Shown here: positions 33,428-41,435 of the stretch, piece after piece | Numbering within the stretch: position 1 is the first letter of the stretch | Layout of the letters: the number at the start of each line of letters is the position of its first letter | Source of the DNA: Actinomycetes bacterium | GTDB taxonomy: Bacteria; Actinomycetota; Acidimicrobiia; IMCC26256; JANYLB01 | Reading direction: 5' to 3' | NCBI GenBank assembly: GCA_025363815.1 | Contig: JANYLB010000036.1 | Location: 87,285 to 151,284 of the forward strand | Length of the DNA stretch: 64,000 bases | Made by a program: the position numbers and the translations under genes | The notes under the pieces: generated by a model | Told to the model about the DNA's origin: nothing | Seen by the model: the letters and a program-made list of their open reading frames with translations, nothing else | The model's database searches: none

Positions 33428-34822
33428 GTGTCGAGCGACAGCAGCAGGCCGAACATCGTGCTGATCCTCGCCGACGATATGGGCTACGGAGATTTCGGGT
33501 TCTGCAACGACGGTCGCTCGCAAACCCCCGCGATCGATCATCTAGCCGGCGAAGGCACCTGTCTTGCTCAGCACTACTCGGCGTCACCGGTCTGCGCCCC
33601 TGCCCGGGCGTCGATCCTGACCGGCCGATATCCCCACCGAACCGGCGCGATCGACACATTGGAGGGCCGGGGCCTTGACCGCATCGGTTTGGGCGAGCGG
33701 ACGATCGCCGACCTCCTGGGTGCCGGCGGCTATGCGACGGGTTTGGTGGGGAAGTGGCACAACGGCGCGCTCGACGAGCGCTTCCACCCGACGCGGCGCG
33801 GCTTCGACGAGTTCGCGGGCTTCATCGGCGGATGGCAGCGCTACTGGGACTGGACCATCGAACGCGAAGGCGCCCGACTAGAGGCCGACGGCCGGTATCT
33901 CACCGACGTGCTCACCGATGAGGCCGTGGCGTTCCTCGGCCGTCATCGCCGCGAGCCGTTCTTTCTCCATCTCGCCTACAGCGCTCCGCACTTCCCGCTC
34001 GAGGCCCCCGATGCCGACATCGAGGTGTTCCTCGACGCCGATAGGTTCACGACCGCGGTGAGTCGGATCTACGCCATGGTCCGGTCGATGGACCGGGGGA
34101 TCGGCGTGGTCCTCGACGCGCTCGACCGGCTCGGTCTCGCCGAGAACACTCTCGTGCTCGTATCGAGCGACAACGGCCCGCAGATGACGGGCGAGGGTGA
34201 CGAGTCCACGGTGCGTTTCAACTGTCAGTACCGCGGGGCAAAGGGTCTCGTGTCTGAGGGCGGGATCCGACTCCCGATGATCCTGAGTTGGCCGGCTGGT
34301 CTGCCCGGTCGTCGTGAGATCGACGACCTCGTTCACTTCACCGACTGGCTGCCGACGTTGCTGAGCGCCGCAGGGGTGACGGTGCCACCCGAGCTCGGCC
34401 TCGACGGGGTGAACGTGCTGCCGCTGCTCCAAGGGGTCCCGATGGAGGTGCCTCCGGTCCGGTTCTGGCAGTGGAACCGCTACACCCCGGTCGGGAAGAG
34501 CAACGCGGCAATGCGCGACGGCCCCTGGAAGCTGGTCCGACCCGCGATCGCGGCGACGATGGAGGTCGCGCCCGGTGATCTCATGATCGACGCCGCGCTA
34601 AAGATCACCCCCGGCGCGTTCACCGAGATAAGCACCGGTCCCGAACCGGAGCGCGATGTCTCGGTGGCCGGCCCGGCGCAGCTCTTCGACCTGGCGAACG
34701 ACCCATTCGAAGAGAACGATCTCGGCGCAGCTGAGCCCGCCCGCGTCGTCCGCATGACGACGGAGCTCGAGGCGTGGTTCGCATCGGTCGAGGCCGACCG
34801 GTCGCGCGCCGTGGTCGGCTGA
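33428..34822 (+). CDS. Sulfatase (Cys-type formylglycine)
   Basis: 464-residue alkaline-phosphatase-superfamily sulfatase. Metal ligands Asp16-Asp17 in LILADDMGYGDF, and the formylglycine signature CAPAR (Cys56-Arg60) within PVCAPARASILTGRYPH; later VSSDNGPQ and KWHNG motifs. Cys56 must be converted to formylglycine by a maturase that is not in the window. No signal peptide with the GTG start, suggesting a cytoplasmic enzyme acting on imported sulfate esters. Divergent from the acyl-CoA ligase. Second sulfatase at 49406-50926. Confidence 0.93.
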   Translation: MSSDSSRPNIVLILADDMGYGDFGFCNDGRSQTPAIDHLAGEGTCLAQHYSASPVCAPARASILTGRYPHRTGAIDTLEGRGLDRIGLGERTIADLLGAGGYATGLVGKWHNGALDERFHPTRRGFDEFAGFIGGWQRYWDWTIEREGARLEADGRYLTDVLTDEAVAFLGRHRREPFFLHLAYSAPHFPLEAPDADIEVFLDADRFTTAVSRIYAMVRSMDRGIGVVLDALDRLGLAENTLVLVSSDNGPQMTGEGDESTVRFNCQYRGAKGLVSEGGIRLPMILSWPAGLPGRREIDDLVHFTDWLPTLLSAAGVTVPPELGLDGVNVLPLLQGVPMEVPPVRFWQWNRYTPVGKSNAAMRDGPWKLVRPAIAATMEVAPGDLMIDAALKITPGAFTEISTGPEPERDVSVAGPAQLFDLANDPFEENDLGAAEPARVVRMTTELEAWFASVEADRSRAVVG

Positions 34823-34835
34823 TCTCGAGCCTGAC

Positions 34836-35741
34836 TCAGCTCTTCTTGTCGTTGCCGAACATGTCGGAGTTCGGGCGAGCATCGGCCAGCAGCTTGCGCA
34901 CCACTTCGTCGACCTTGGTCGGGTCGTCGATGGCCGGCGCGGTCGGGCCCCGGTGCCAGCTTTCGGCGACCGCGAGGTATGCACCCGAAGCCTCGAAGAC
35001 GCGACCCGTGACACCGGCCGACTGGCTCGACGCGAGCCACGTTGCCAGCGGCGCGATCCAACGCGGGTCCATCGCGGCCTTGGTCTTCTCGTCGGCACCA
35101 CCCAACCCGAGGTCCTCGGTGAGGCGGGTGAGAGCGGTCGGCGCTATCGCGTTGACCATGACGCCGTAACGCTCGAGCTCCATGGCCGCGATGATCGAGA
35201 AGCTCGCGATCCCGGCCTTCGCCGCGCCGTAGTTCGTCTGGCCGGCGTTTCCGTAAATGCCCGACGGTGATGTGGTGTTGATGATGCGGGCGTCGTTCGT
35301 CTCGCCGGACTTTGAACGCTCACGCCAGTACGCGGCGGCGAAGCGGGAGACACCGAACGTGCCCTTCAGGTGCACCTTGATGACGGCGTCCCACTCTTCC
35401 TCGGTCATGTTCACGAGCATGCGGTCGCGCAGGATGCCTGCGTTGTTGATGATCGCGTCGAGCCCGCCGTAGGTGTCAATAGCCTGCTTGACGACCGATC
35501 CCGCGCCATCCCAGCTCGAGATGTCGTCGCCGTTGGCCACCGCCTGGCCACCGAACTCCGCGATCTCCGCCACGACATCGTGAGCAGGGCCTCCGTCGTG
35601 TCCGGTGCCGTCACGGCTACCGCCGACATCATTGACCACGACCTTGGCGCCTTCGCCCGCGAGCATCAGCGCGTACTCGCGCCCGATCCCCCGACCGGCG
35701 CCGGTCACCACTACGACTCGTCCCTCGCACATGTCAGCCAT
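34836..35741 (-). CDS. SDR, hydroxyacyl-CoA/ketoacyl reductase-like
   Basis: 301-residue SDR. TGAGRGIGREYALMLA cofactor site, NNAGI, catalytic YGAAKAG. The insert VVVNDVGGSRDGTGHDGGPA between strands 2 and 3 is characteristic of the (3R)-hydroxyacyl-CoA dehydrogenase domain of peroxisomal multifunctional enzyme type 2. The extended C-terminus (after residue 240) ends in PNSDMFGNDKKS. Last gene downstream of the FAR-like reductase (127-bp gap with a hairpin). Could act in beta-oxidation or reduce a keto-lipid intermediate such as alkyl-DHAP; the second idea rests on context only. Confidence 0.9.
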   Translation of the reverse strand: MADMCEGRVVVVTGAGRGIGREYALMLAGEGAKVVVNDVGGSRDGTGHDGGPAHDVVAEIAEFGGQAVANGDDISSWDGAGSVVKQAIDTYGGLDAIINNAGILRDRMLVNMTEEEWDAVIKVHLKGTFGVSRFAAAYWRERSKSGETNDARIINTTSPSGIYGNAGQTNYGAAKAGIASFSIIAAMELERYGVMVNAIAPTALTRLTEDLGLGGADEKTKAAMDPRWIAPLATWLASSQSAGVTGRVFEASGAYLAVAESWHRGPTAPAIDDPTKVDEVVRKLLADARPNSDMFGNDKKS

Positions 35742-35809
35742 GGGGCCTATCTCTAGCAGCGGACACCCGCTCGTGGCGACCCAGGGCGGTAGCTGGCGCA
35801 GACCAACCG

Positions 35810-35858
35810 GTTCTGGTCAGGATCCTGCCGGTTCCGGCGGGGAGAACCTGACCAGAAC
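35810..35858. other. Two-part hairpin between FAR-like and SDR genes
   Basis: A 12-bp perfect inverted repeat, GTTCTGGTCAGG (35810-35821) and CCTGACCAGAAC (35847-35858), encloses an inner GCCG-GTTC-CGGC stem. Lies in the 127-bp gap between two minus-strand genes. May be a terminator/attenuator for the FAR-like gene or an operator for the SDR. Confidence 0.5.
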
Positions 35859-35868
35859 GGATAGTGGT

Positions 35869-37026
35869 TCAGGCCTCGGCGCCGTCGACGGCCGGATTGC
35901 CCGGCTTCGGACGCCCCGCGCCCCGCTTCTGCTCCAGGTGCACGATGCTGAGCGTGGCGAGGTCGTCGTCGCTGATGCGAATGGCATCGGGCGGGTCAGC
36001 ACCATCGCGCGCTCGGATGAAGTTCTTGTCGTTGCGCAGGTAAGGCCGGTAGAAGTCGAGTGCGTGGTCGAGCAGCCTGTCGTACTCGCCGAGGAGCTCG
36101 CGATCTTCGACGAGATCGAGACGCAACCGGTCGATTGCACTCTCTGGTCCGACGCGCGCCCGCTCGATGGTGATCGGGAACGGGTTGGTGAGATGGAAGT
36201 AGCGCCCGTCGGCTCGGGCGTCGTCGGCCAGCGTGACCGCTTCCTCCACCAACACATCTATGGGTACGAGGTTGAGCGATGAATTCGGCTCCACGAGGAG
36301 CTTGACCCGGTGAGAATCCAGGTAGCCGACCTGCTTGCGCTCCACCACCCGACAGAACCGCTCCAACCCGGCCAGGAAGCCGTAGTACCCGCTGTCAGAG
36401 CTCGAACGGTAGGTGGAGAGGGTTCCGACCACGATCGACGGACGCATGATGCGAACCCGAGCGAAGCGAGTGGCGTTCGCGACAACGACGTCTTCGCCCT
36501 GTCGCTTCGACGCCTCGTACCAGTTGTTCGGCTCGAACTCCGGGTCGTACGGCTCCTCGTGCACATCACCGACCTTGGCCCCGGCGACGTAGGCGGTGCT
36601 GATGTGGTTGAGCTCCGGAATGCCGAGTCCGGCGACGGTTTCGACGAGATTGGTAGTGCCACCGACGTTCGTGGCGACGATCTCGCCCTTGTGCTTGTCC
36701 TCGTAACGCAGCGACGCGGCGCTGTGCCAGACCTCGTCGGGCTGATTCGACTCGAGTTGGCTCCGATCCTCAGGCGTGAGTCCGAGACCCGGCGCTCCGA
36801 TGTCGCCGGCCAGAGGCACGAGGCGATGGAGCTGTTCGTCGAGCCCGCCCTCGATCCCGGCGGCGTCGGCCGCGGCCCGCACCGCGGCGTGGAGCCGGGC
36901 GGTGATATCGCCCCGAGGTCGCACGAGGCAGTAGACGCGCTCGCGATCCGAGCGCAGCAGCTCGACCGCCAGACTGCTGCCGAGGAACCCCGTGGCGCCC
37001 GTGAGCAGTGCGATGCGTGAGGCCAT
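35869..37026 (-). CDS. Fatty acyl-CoA/thioester-reductase-like extended SDR
   Basis: 385-residue extended SDR of the male-sterility/thioester-reductase type. LLTGATGFLGSSLAVELL binds NADP(H); HISTAYVAGAKVGDV and catalytic YEASKRQGED, followed by IMRPSIVVGT, match the fatty acyl-CoA reductase pattern. The C-terminal part (LLDHALDFYRPYL) weakly resembles the FAR C-terminal domain, though the protein is shorter than animal FARs (about 515). Such enzymes reduce acyl thioesters to aldehyde or alcohol. Divergent, across 111 bp, from the acyltransferase-AGPS fusion, so it may supply its fatty alcohol. NAD-dependent epimerase-like alternatives cannot be excluded. Confidence 0.75.
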   Translation of the reverse strand: MASRIALLTGATGFLGSSLAVELLRSDRERVYCLVRPRGDITARLHAAVRAAADAAGIEGGLDEQLHRLVPLAGDIGAPGLGLTPEDRSQLESNQPDEVWHSAASLRYEDKHKGEIVATNVGGTTNLVETVAGLGIPELNHISTAYVAGAKVGDVHEEPYDPEFEPNNWYEASKRQGEDVVVANATRFARVRIMRPSIVVGTLSTYRSSSDSGYYGFLAGLERFCRVVERKQVGYLDSHRVKLLVEPNSSLNLVPIDVLVEEAVTLADDARADGRYFHLTNPFPITIERARVGPESAIDRLRLDLVEDRELLGEYDRLLDHALDFYRPYLRNDKNFIRARDGADPPDAIRISDDDLATLSIVHLEQKRGAGRPKPGNPAVDGAEA

Positions 37027-37137
37027 TGGTCACCAGTCGGGGGGTCGGAAGCCCACGAACCTACCGCCGGACCGTGGCGAGCCCCCCATTCCGAGGGTGC
37101 TGGCGGTGTCTTGCCCGGGCATGGAAGCCTGTCTCCG

Positions 37138-39564
37138 ATGACACAAGGCGCTGACGAGGAAGGAAATCGATCAGAGACGGCGGATCGGCCCTCCATTCCC
37201 CAGCGAGCGGTAGCCATTGGGTTCGAGGTCTTCGCCCGCGCCACCTTCCGTACCCACATCACTCTCGCCGTGCGAGGGCGGGAGAAGCTCCCGTCCGGCG
37301 GGTTGGTAGTGGTGAGCAATCATTCGTCACATCTCGATGCCATCGTCTTGATGCATGTTTGCGGCGGGCCGTTCCGGCGTTTTCACCTGGCAGCGGCGGG
37401 CGACTACTTCTTCGGGTCGGCGATGGCCGAGGCGGCCGGGCGTAAGCCGTCACGGTTCGGCGCGCTGTTGCGTACCGCGCTTCGGCTCGAGCCGATGCCG
37501 GTCCGACAACTGGGCGAGACGCCGGAACGACGAGGCGCTCGTCAACGGGCGTTTGCGAGCCTCGCGGCCTCGTGTCGGGGAGGCGACGTCGTGGTGTTCT
37601 TCCCCGAGGGAGGCCGTTCGCCCGACGGCTTGATCCGACGGTTCCGCAACGGGATCGACGAGCTGAGCGCGCAGTTCGACGGCCCGATCGTGCCCATGCA
37701 CATTGATGGCGCGTACGCGTTGTGGCCCAAGGGCAAACGGTGGTCGCGCAGGGGCACGGTGACCGTGACGATCGGCGATCCGATCATCCCTGGCGCGAAC
37801 GTGGCCGACGTCGACGGCGTGAAGCGACCACGATTGGCGAAGAGGCTCGAAGCAGAGGTGCGCAGACTGGCAGGCGACCCGACCGGTGAGGAGCAATCGA
37901 TGGTGCAGCACATGAAGTGGTGGGGTTGGGGCGACGAGCAGGTGATGTTCACCCACGAGGACAAGCCCGACCTCGCGCCGTTCGTGCGCGAGAAGCTCGG
38001 GATCGATCTCGACGGTCCGAGAGAACAGGTCATCGACTTCGAAGAGCTCTCGATCGATGCTCCGGTCGTCAACGAGGTGTTCAGCGCGGCGCTCGCGAGC
38101 GTGTTGCGTGCCGAACAGATCACCTCCGATCCGATGGAACGGTTGGTGCACACCTACGGCAAGAGCGTGCGCGATCTCCTGCGCGTTCGTCGTGGCGATC
38201 TCGGTCGGTTGCCCGACGTGATTGTCTACCCCGGCACCGAAGACGACGTAGTCGCGATCATGTCGACGGCATTGGCCTACGACGTCGTCGTCATTCCGTT
38301 CGGCGGTGGCACCAACATCTCCGAGAGTCTCGAGCCGCCCCGCGACGAGCAACGATTCGTTCTCTCGGTCGACATGCGGAAGATGGAAGCCGTGATCGAG
38401 ATCGATGACGTCGCGCGAACGGCGCGGGTGCAGGCGGGGGTCCTCGGACCGCGGCTTGAAGAGCAGCTGAACGCGAAGGGCTGGACCCTCGGACACTTCC
38501 CGGACAGCTTCACCTACTCGACGCTAGGTGGGTGGATCGCGACCCGTTCGTCGGGAATGCAGTCCGACAAGTACGGCGACATCGCCGATATCACTCAGGC
38601 GCTGCGCGCGGTAACGCCCGCCGGCGTGCTCGTGACCCGGGCCGTGCCGTCAAAGTCGACTGGTCCCGACGTCAACCAGATGTTGCTCGGCAGCGAAGGA
38701 CGCCTGGGGATCATCACCGAAGCAACCGTGAACGTCCACCGCCAACCTGCCGAGCGCAAGATCCTCGGTTACCTGTTTCCCGACTGGTATGACGCGATCG
38801 CCGCGATGGCCGAGATCGCGGAGAGCGAAGCCTCACCGTCGGTCACGCGCGTCGCCGACCCGAACGAGACTTTGTTCTCCTTCGCGACGAAGAAGCCGGG
38901 CGGTCTCGTCGACAAGTACTCGTCGGCGGGTCTCAAGGAGTTCCTCCGAAGGTTCAAGCACTACGACATGGATCGGGCGTGTCTCGGATTCATCGGTTAC
39001 GAGGGATCCCACAGGCATGTGAAGCTGGCGCGCAAGCTGGTGGGCGAGATCGTGTCTCGCCACAACGCCATCTGCGTCGGCTCGGGCCCGGGCGCCCTGT
39101 ACGACCAGAAGAAGTTCGACACGCCGTACATCCGCGACCACCTCCTCAACTACGGCGGTGTCGCCGATGTCTCCGAGACCTCCGCGCCCTGGAGCGTGCT
39201 GCCGAGGCTGTACGACGGTGTGATCGAAGCGGCCGAGAAGGCGTTCGCGGAGCTCGAAGTTCAAGGCTGGATAATGTGCCACCTCTCGCACTCGTATCAC
39301 TCGGGCGCGTGCCTCTACTTCACGTTCGCGTTCATTGGATCTGACCGGCTCGACGTGCTCGACCAGTACGCGACCGTCAAGCGAGCGATCCAGCAGGCAT
39401 TCATGGATGAAGGCGGCACGCTCTCACACCACCACGGCGTCGGCCTCGCGCACGCGCCGTGGCTCGAGCAGGACATCTCTGCGCCGGGGGTCAGCATGAT
39501 CCGCGCTCTCTTCGACGGAGTAGACCCCGGGCATCAGCTCAACCCGGGAAAGATCATCGACTGA
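37138..39564 (+). CDS. Acyltransferase-alkyl-DHAP synthase fusion (candidate ether-lipid enzyme)
   Basis: 808 residues, two enzymes in one chain. Residues about 20-245: PlsC/GNPAT-type acyltransferase with the catalytic H-x4-D (His62-Asp67, NHSSHLD), FPEGGRS at 155-161 and IVPMHIDGAY. From about 255: alkyl-DHAP synthase (AGPS) fold, opening KWWGWGDEQVMF, FAD loop PFGGGT (387-392), FPDSFTYSTLGGWIATRSSG, GSEGRLGIIT, then SYHSGACLYF with Tyr720 aligning to the catalytic Tyr of AGPS, and the His triplet 764-766 (SHHHGVG). In eukaryotes GNPAT and AGPS perform consecutive steps of ether-lipid synthesis. ATG 37138 preferred over TTG 37111. No transmembrane anchor evident. Confidence 0.88.
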   Translation: MTQGADEEGNRSETADRPSIPQRAVAIGFEVFARATFRTHITLAVRGREKLPSGGLVVVSNHSSHLDAIVLMHVCGGPFRRFHLAAAGDYFFGSAMAEAAGRKPSRFGALLRTALRLEPMPVRQLGETPERRGARQRAFASLAASCRGGDVVVFFPEGGRSPDGLIRRFRNGIDELSAQFDGPIVPMHIDGAYALWPKGKRWSRRGTVTVTIGDPIIPGANVADVDGVKRPRLAKRLEAEVRRLAGDPTGEEQSMVQHMKWWGWGDEQVMFTHEDKPDLAPFVREKLGIDLDGPREQVIDFEELSIDAPVVNEVFSAALASVLRAEQITSDPMERLVHTYGKSVRDLLRVRRGDLGRLPDVIVYPGTEDDVVAIMSTALAYDVVVIPFGGGTNISESLEPPRDEQRFVLSVDMRKMEAVIEIDDVARTARVQAGVLGPRLEEQLNAKGWTLGHFPDSFTYSTLGGWIATRSSGMQSDKYGDIADITQALRAVTPAGVLVTRAVPSKSTGPDVNQMLLGSEGRLGIITEATVNVHRQPAERKILGYLFPDWYDAIAAMAEIAESEASPSVTRVADPNETLFSFATKKPGGLVDKYSSAGLKEFLRRFKHYDMDRACLGFIGYEGSHRHVKLARKLVGEIVSRHNAICVGSGPGALYDQKKFDTPYIRDHLLNYGGVADVSETSAPWSVLPRLYDGVIEAAEKAFAELEVQGWIMCHLSHSYHSGACLYFTFAFIGSDRLDVLDQYATVKRAIQQAFMDEGGTLSHHHGVGLAHAPWLEQDISAPGVSMIRALFDGVDPGHQLNPGKIID

Positions 39565-39567
39565 GGG

Positions 39568-41316
39568 CTACTTCGGGGCGCTCTGTGCGCCTCTGAGTAG
39601 CCGGCCCGGCAGTTCGCCCGTCGGCGCCCCGTCTTCGAACGTGACGGTTCCAGACTTGACCGTGGCCCGGTACCCGCGCGCTTCCTGCATGAGCCGTCGT
39701 CCACCGGCGGGAAGATCGCGGGTGACATAAGGGGGCGGGCACGCCAGCGCGTCGAAGTCGATCACATTGAGATCGGCGAGGTACCCCGGCGCGACGACAC
39801 CTCGATCGAGCCAGCCGACGTGGCTTGCCGTTCGTTGAGTCTGCGCGTGCACGATCCACTCGACCGGAAGACGCGGACCGCGCTTGCGGTCCCGGCCCCA
39901 CACCACGAGCGATGACGTGGTGAAGCTCGCATCGCAGATGGCGCCGCAGTGCGCGCCGGCATCGGACAAACCGAACAACGCAAACGGCGTCGAGATCATC
40001 TCGCGAATGTCATCGAAGTTGCCGTGCGCGAAGTTGAACAGGGGTACGTACAGCAAGCGTCGACCGTCGTCTTCGAGCAGCGCGTCGTAGACGACTCCCG
40101 CAGCGTCGACCCCTGCTCGTCGGGCTGCCGCCCCGAGAGACCAGTCAGCATCTAACTCGTAGTCGACCGGGTCGTCGAGGCGGAACATGGCATCGAACTG
40201 GGTGGTGAGCGTACGCAGGAGTCCCTCGGGAAGGTTCGGGACGAAGCCGGCGTGCTCCTCGAGCACGCGACGGCGGCGTTGCCGATCGCGCAGCGCTGCC
40301 ACCCGCGCCGAGAGCGGGAGGGTGGCGACTTCCTGGAACGCAGCGCAGAACAGGAACGGGTTGGCAGTGACGTCGAGGCCGAGCAGCACACCGATCGGTC
40401 GCGGTGCGACCTGGGCCTTTACATCGAGACCGGCGGCGCGCATCTGAGCTATGCGGTCGAACACGAACCGCCACCGTTCGGGTGAGTGGTAGGCCTGTTG
40501 AACCGTGAACGACAGCGGACGCCGTGACGCGCGGGCAAACGCCTCAATTACGTCGAGCTCGGCGTTCGCGAACGCGTCGTCAGTGGTCTGATAGCAGTCA
40601 GAGATCAGCTGTGTGACCCCTCGTCCGGTGGTGCGCAGGACATCGGCCAGCGTGAAGAGCTCGCGTTCGCCGGCGGTGAGCGTCGGAATGTTCGCTCCGT
40701 CACGGGTGCGGTGGACCTCGGTTCGAGACGTCGCGAACCCGAGGGCGCCGGCCTCGAGTGCTTCGCCCAGGAGCTGCCCCATGGCGCTCAGCTCATCGTC
40801 TCCGGGCTCGATGGTGTGATCGGCGCCGCGCTCGCCCATCACGTAGGTGCGCAGTGCAGAGTGCGGGACGTGCGCTCCCATGTCGATGGTGTGCGGTGTG
40901 CGGGCGAGCGCGTCAAGGTACTGGGGGAACGTCTCCCAGTCCCAGGTGAGACCTTCGGCGAGAGCGGTTCCGGGGATGTCTTCCACGCCTTCGAGGAGGC
41001 CGATGAGCCACTCATGGCTGTCGATGCGGGCAGGCGCGAATCCCACGCCGCAGTTTCCCATCGCGATGCTGGTGACGCCGTGCAGCGACGACGGCGCGAC
41101 GATCGGGTCCCAGGTGACCTGACCGTCGAAGTGGGTGTGGATGTCGACAAACCCGGGGGTGACGAGCAGACCTTCGGCATCGATCTCCCGATGGCCGGTC
41201 GTGTCGACGTCGCCCACCGCGGTGATACGGCCACCGGTGATCTCGACGTCGGCGGTGCGAGGCGGGCCTCCGGTCCCGTCGACCACGGTACCGTTGCGAA
41301 TTACCAGATCGGCCAT
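39568..41316 (-). CDS. N-acyl-D-amino-acid deacylase-type amidohydrolase
   Basis: 582-residue amidohydrolase of the D-aminoacylase/dihydroorotase branch. Metal-binding DIHTHFDGQVTWD after TPGFVD, GNCGVGFAPA, and the terminal Asp in LFGLSDAGAHCGAICD. Members deacylate N-acyl-D-amino acids or hydrolyse related amides; many actinobacterial paralogs are uncharacterised. ATG 41316 has AAGGGG 6 nt upstream; the alternative ATG 41322 would touch the Shine-Dalgarno. Converges with the fusion gene (3-bp gap). Its promoter region carries a 10-bp inverted repeat. Confidence 0.9.
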   Translation of the reverse strand: MADLVIRNGTVVDGTGGPPRTADVEITGGRITAVGDVDTTGHREIDAEGLLVTPGFVDIHTHFDGQVTWDPIVAPSSLHGVTSIAMGNCGVGFAPARIDSHEWLIGLLEGVEDIPGTALAEGLTWDWETFPQYLDALARTPHTIDMGAHVPHSALRTYVMGERGADHTIEPGDDELSAMGQLLGEALEAGALGFATSRTEVHRTRDGANIPTLTAGERELFTLADVLRTTGRGVTQLISDCYQTTDDAFANAELDVIEAFARASRRPLSFTVQQAYHSPERWRFVFDRIAQMRAAGLDVKAQVAPRPIGVLLGLDVTANPFLFCAAFQEVATLPLSARVAALRDRQRRRRVLEEHAGFVPNLPEGLLRTLTTQFDAMFRLDDPVDYELDADWSLGAAARRAGVDAAGVVYDALLEDDGRRLLYVPLFNFAHGNFDDIREMISTPFALFGLSDAGAHCGAICDASFTTSSLVVWGRDRKRGPRLPVEWIVHAQTQRTASHVGWLDRGVVAPGYLADLNVIDFDALACPPPYVTRDLPAGGRRLMQEARGYRATVKSGTVTFEDGAPTGELPGRLLRGAQSAPK

Positions 41317-41350
41317 GCCCATCCCCTTCGAGCGCACCCGAACCAATTCA

Positions 41351-41396
41351 CGTTGGTGCGTCTACCTACCGTATAGCGCGTCAGATCGCACCAACG
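41351..41396 (-). promoter_or_regulatory. Inverted repeat in promoter of D-aminoacylase-type gene
   Basis: CGTTGGTGCG (41351-41360) and its exact complement CGCACCAACG (41387-41396) bracket 26 bp containing a TATACG-like -10 element on the minus strand (GCTATACGG). It lies 35-80 bp upstream of the amidohydrolase start. Arms of 10 bp centred about 36 bp apart suit two bound regulator dimers or a looped operator. Confidence 0.5.
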
Positions 41397-41418
41397 GACG
41401 GTCCGGGGCGGACCGTCC
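41396..41418 (-). terminator. Hairpin downstream of acyl-CoA ligase
   Basis: GGACGGTCC (41396-41404) pairs perfectly with GGACCGTCC (41410-41418) around a 5-nt loop, 17 bp past the stop of the ligase gene on the minus strand. A further GACGGTCC copy follows (41426-41433), so alternative pairing is possible. No T-tract. Confidence 0.45.
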
Positions 41419-41435
41419 GGGGCAGACGGTCCGGG

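Noticed and set aside
37450..38496. Long minus-strand open frame (348 residues) opposite the fusion gene
   Set aside because: His/Arg/Asp-rich shadow of a clearly coding strand, no recognisable domain.
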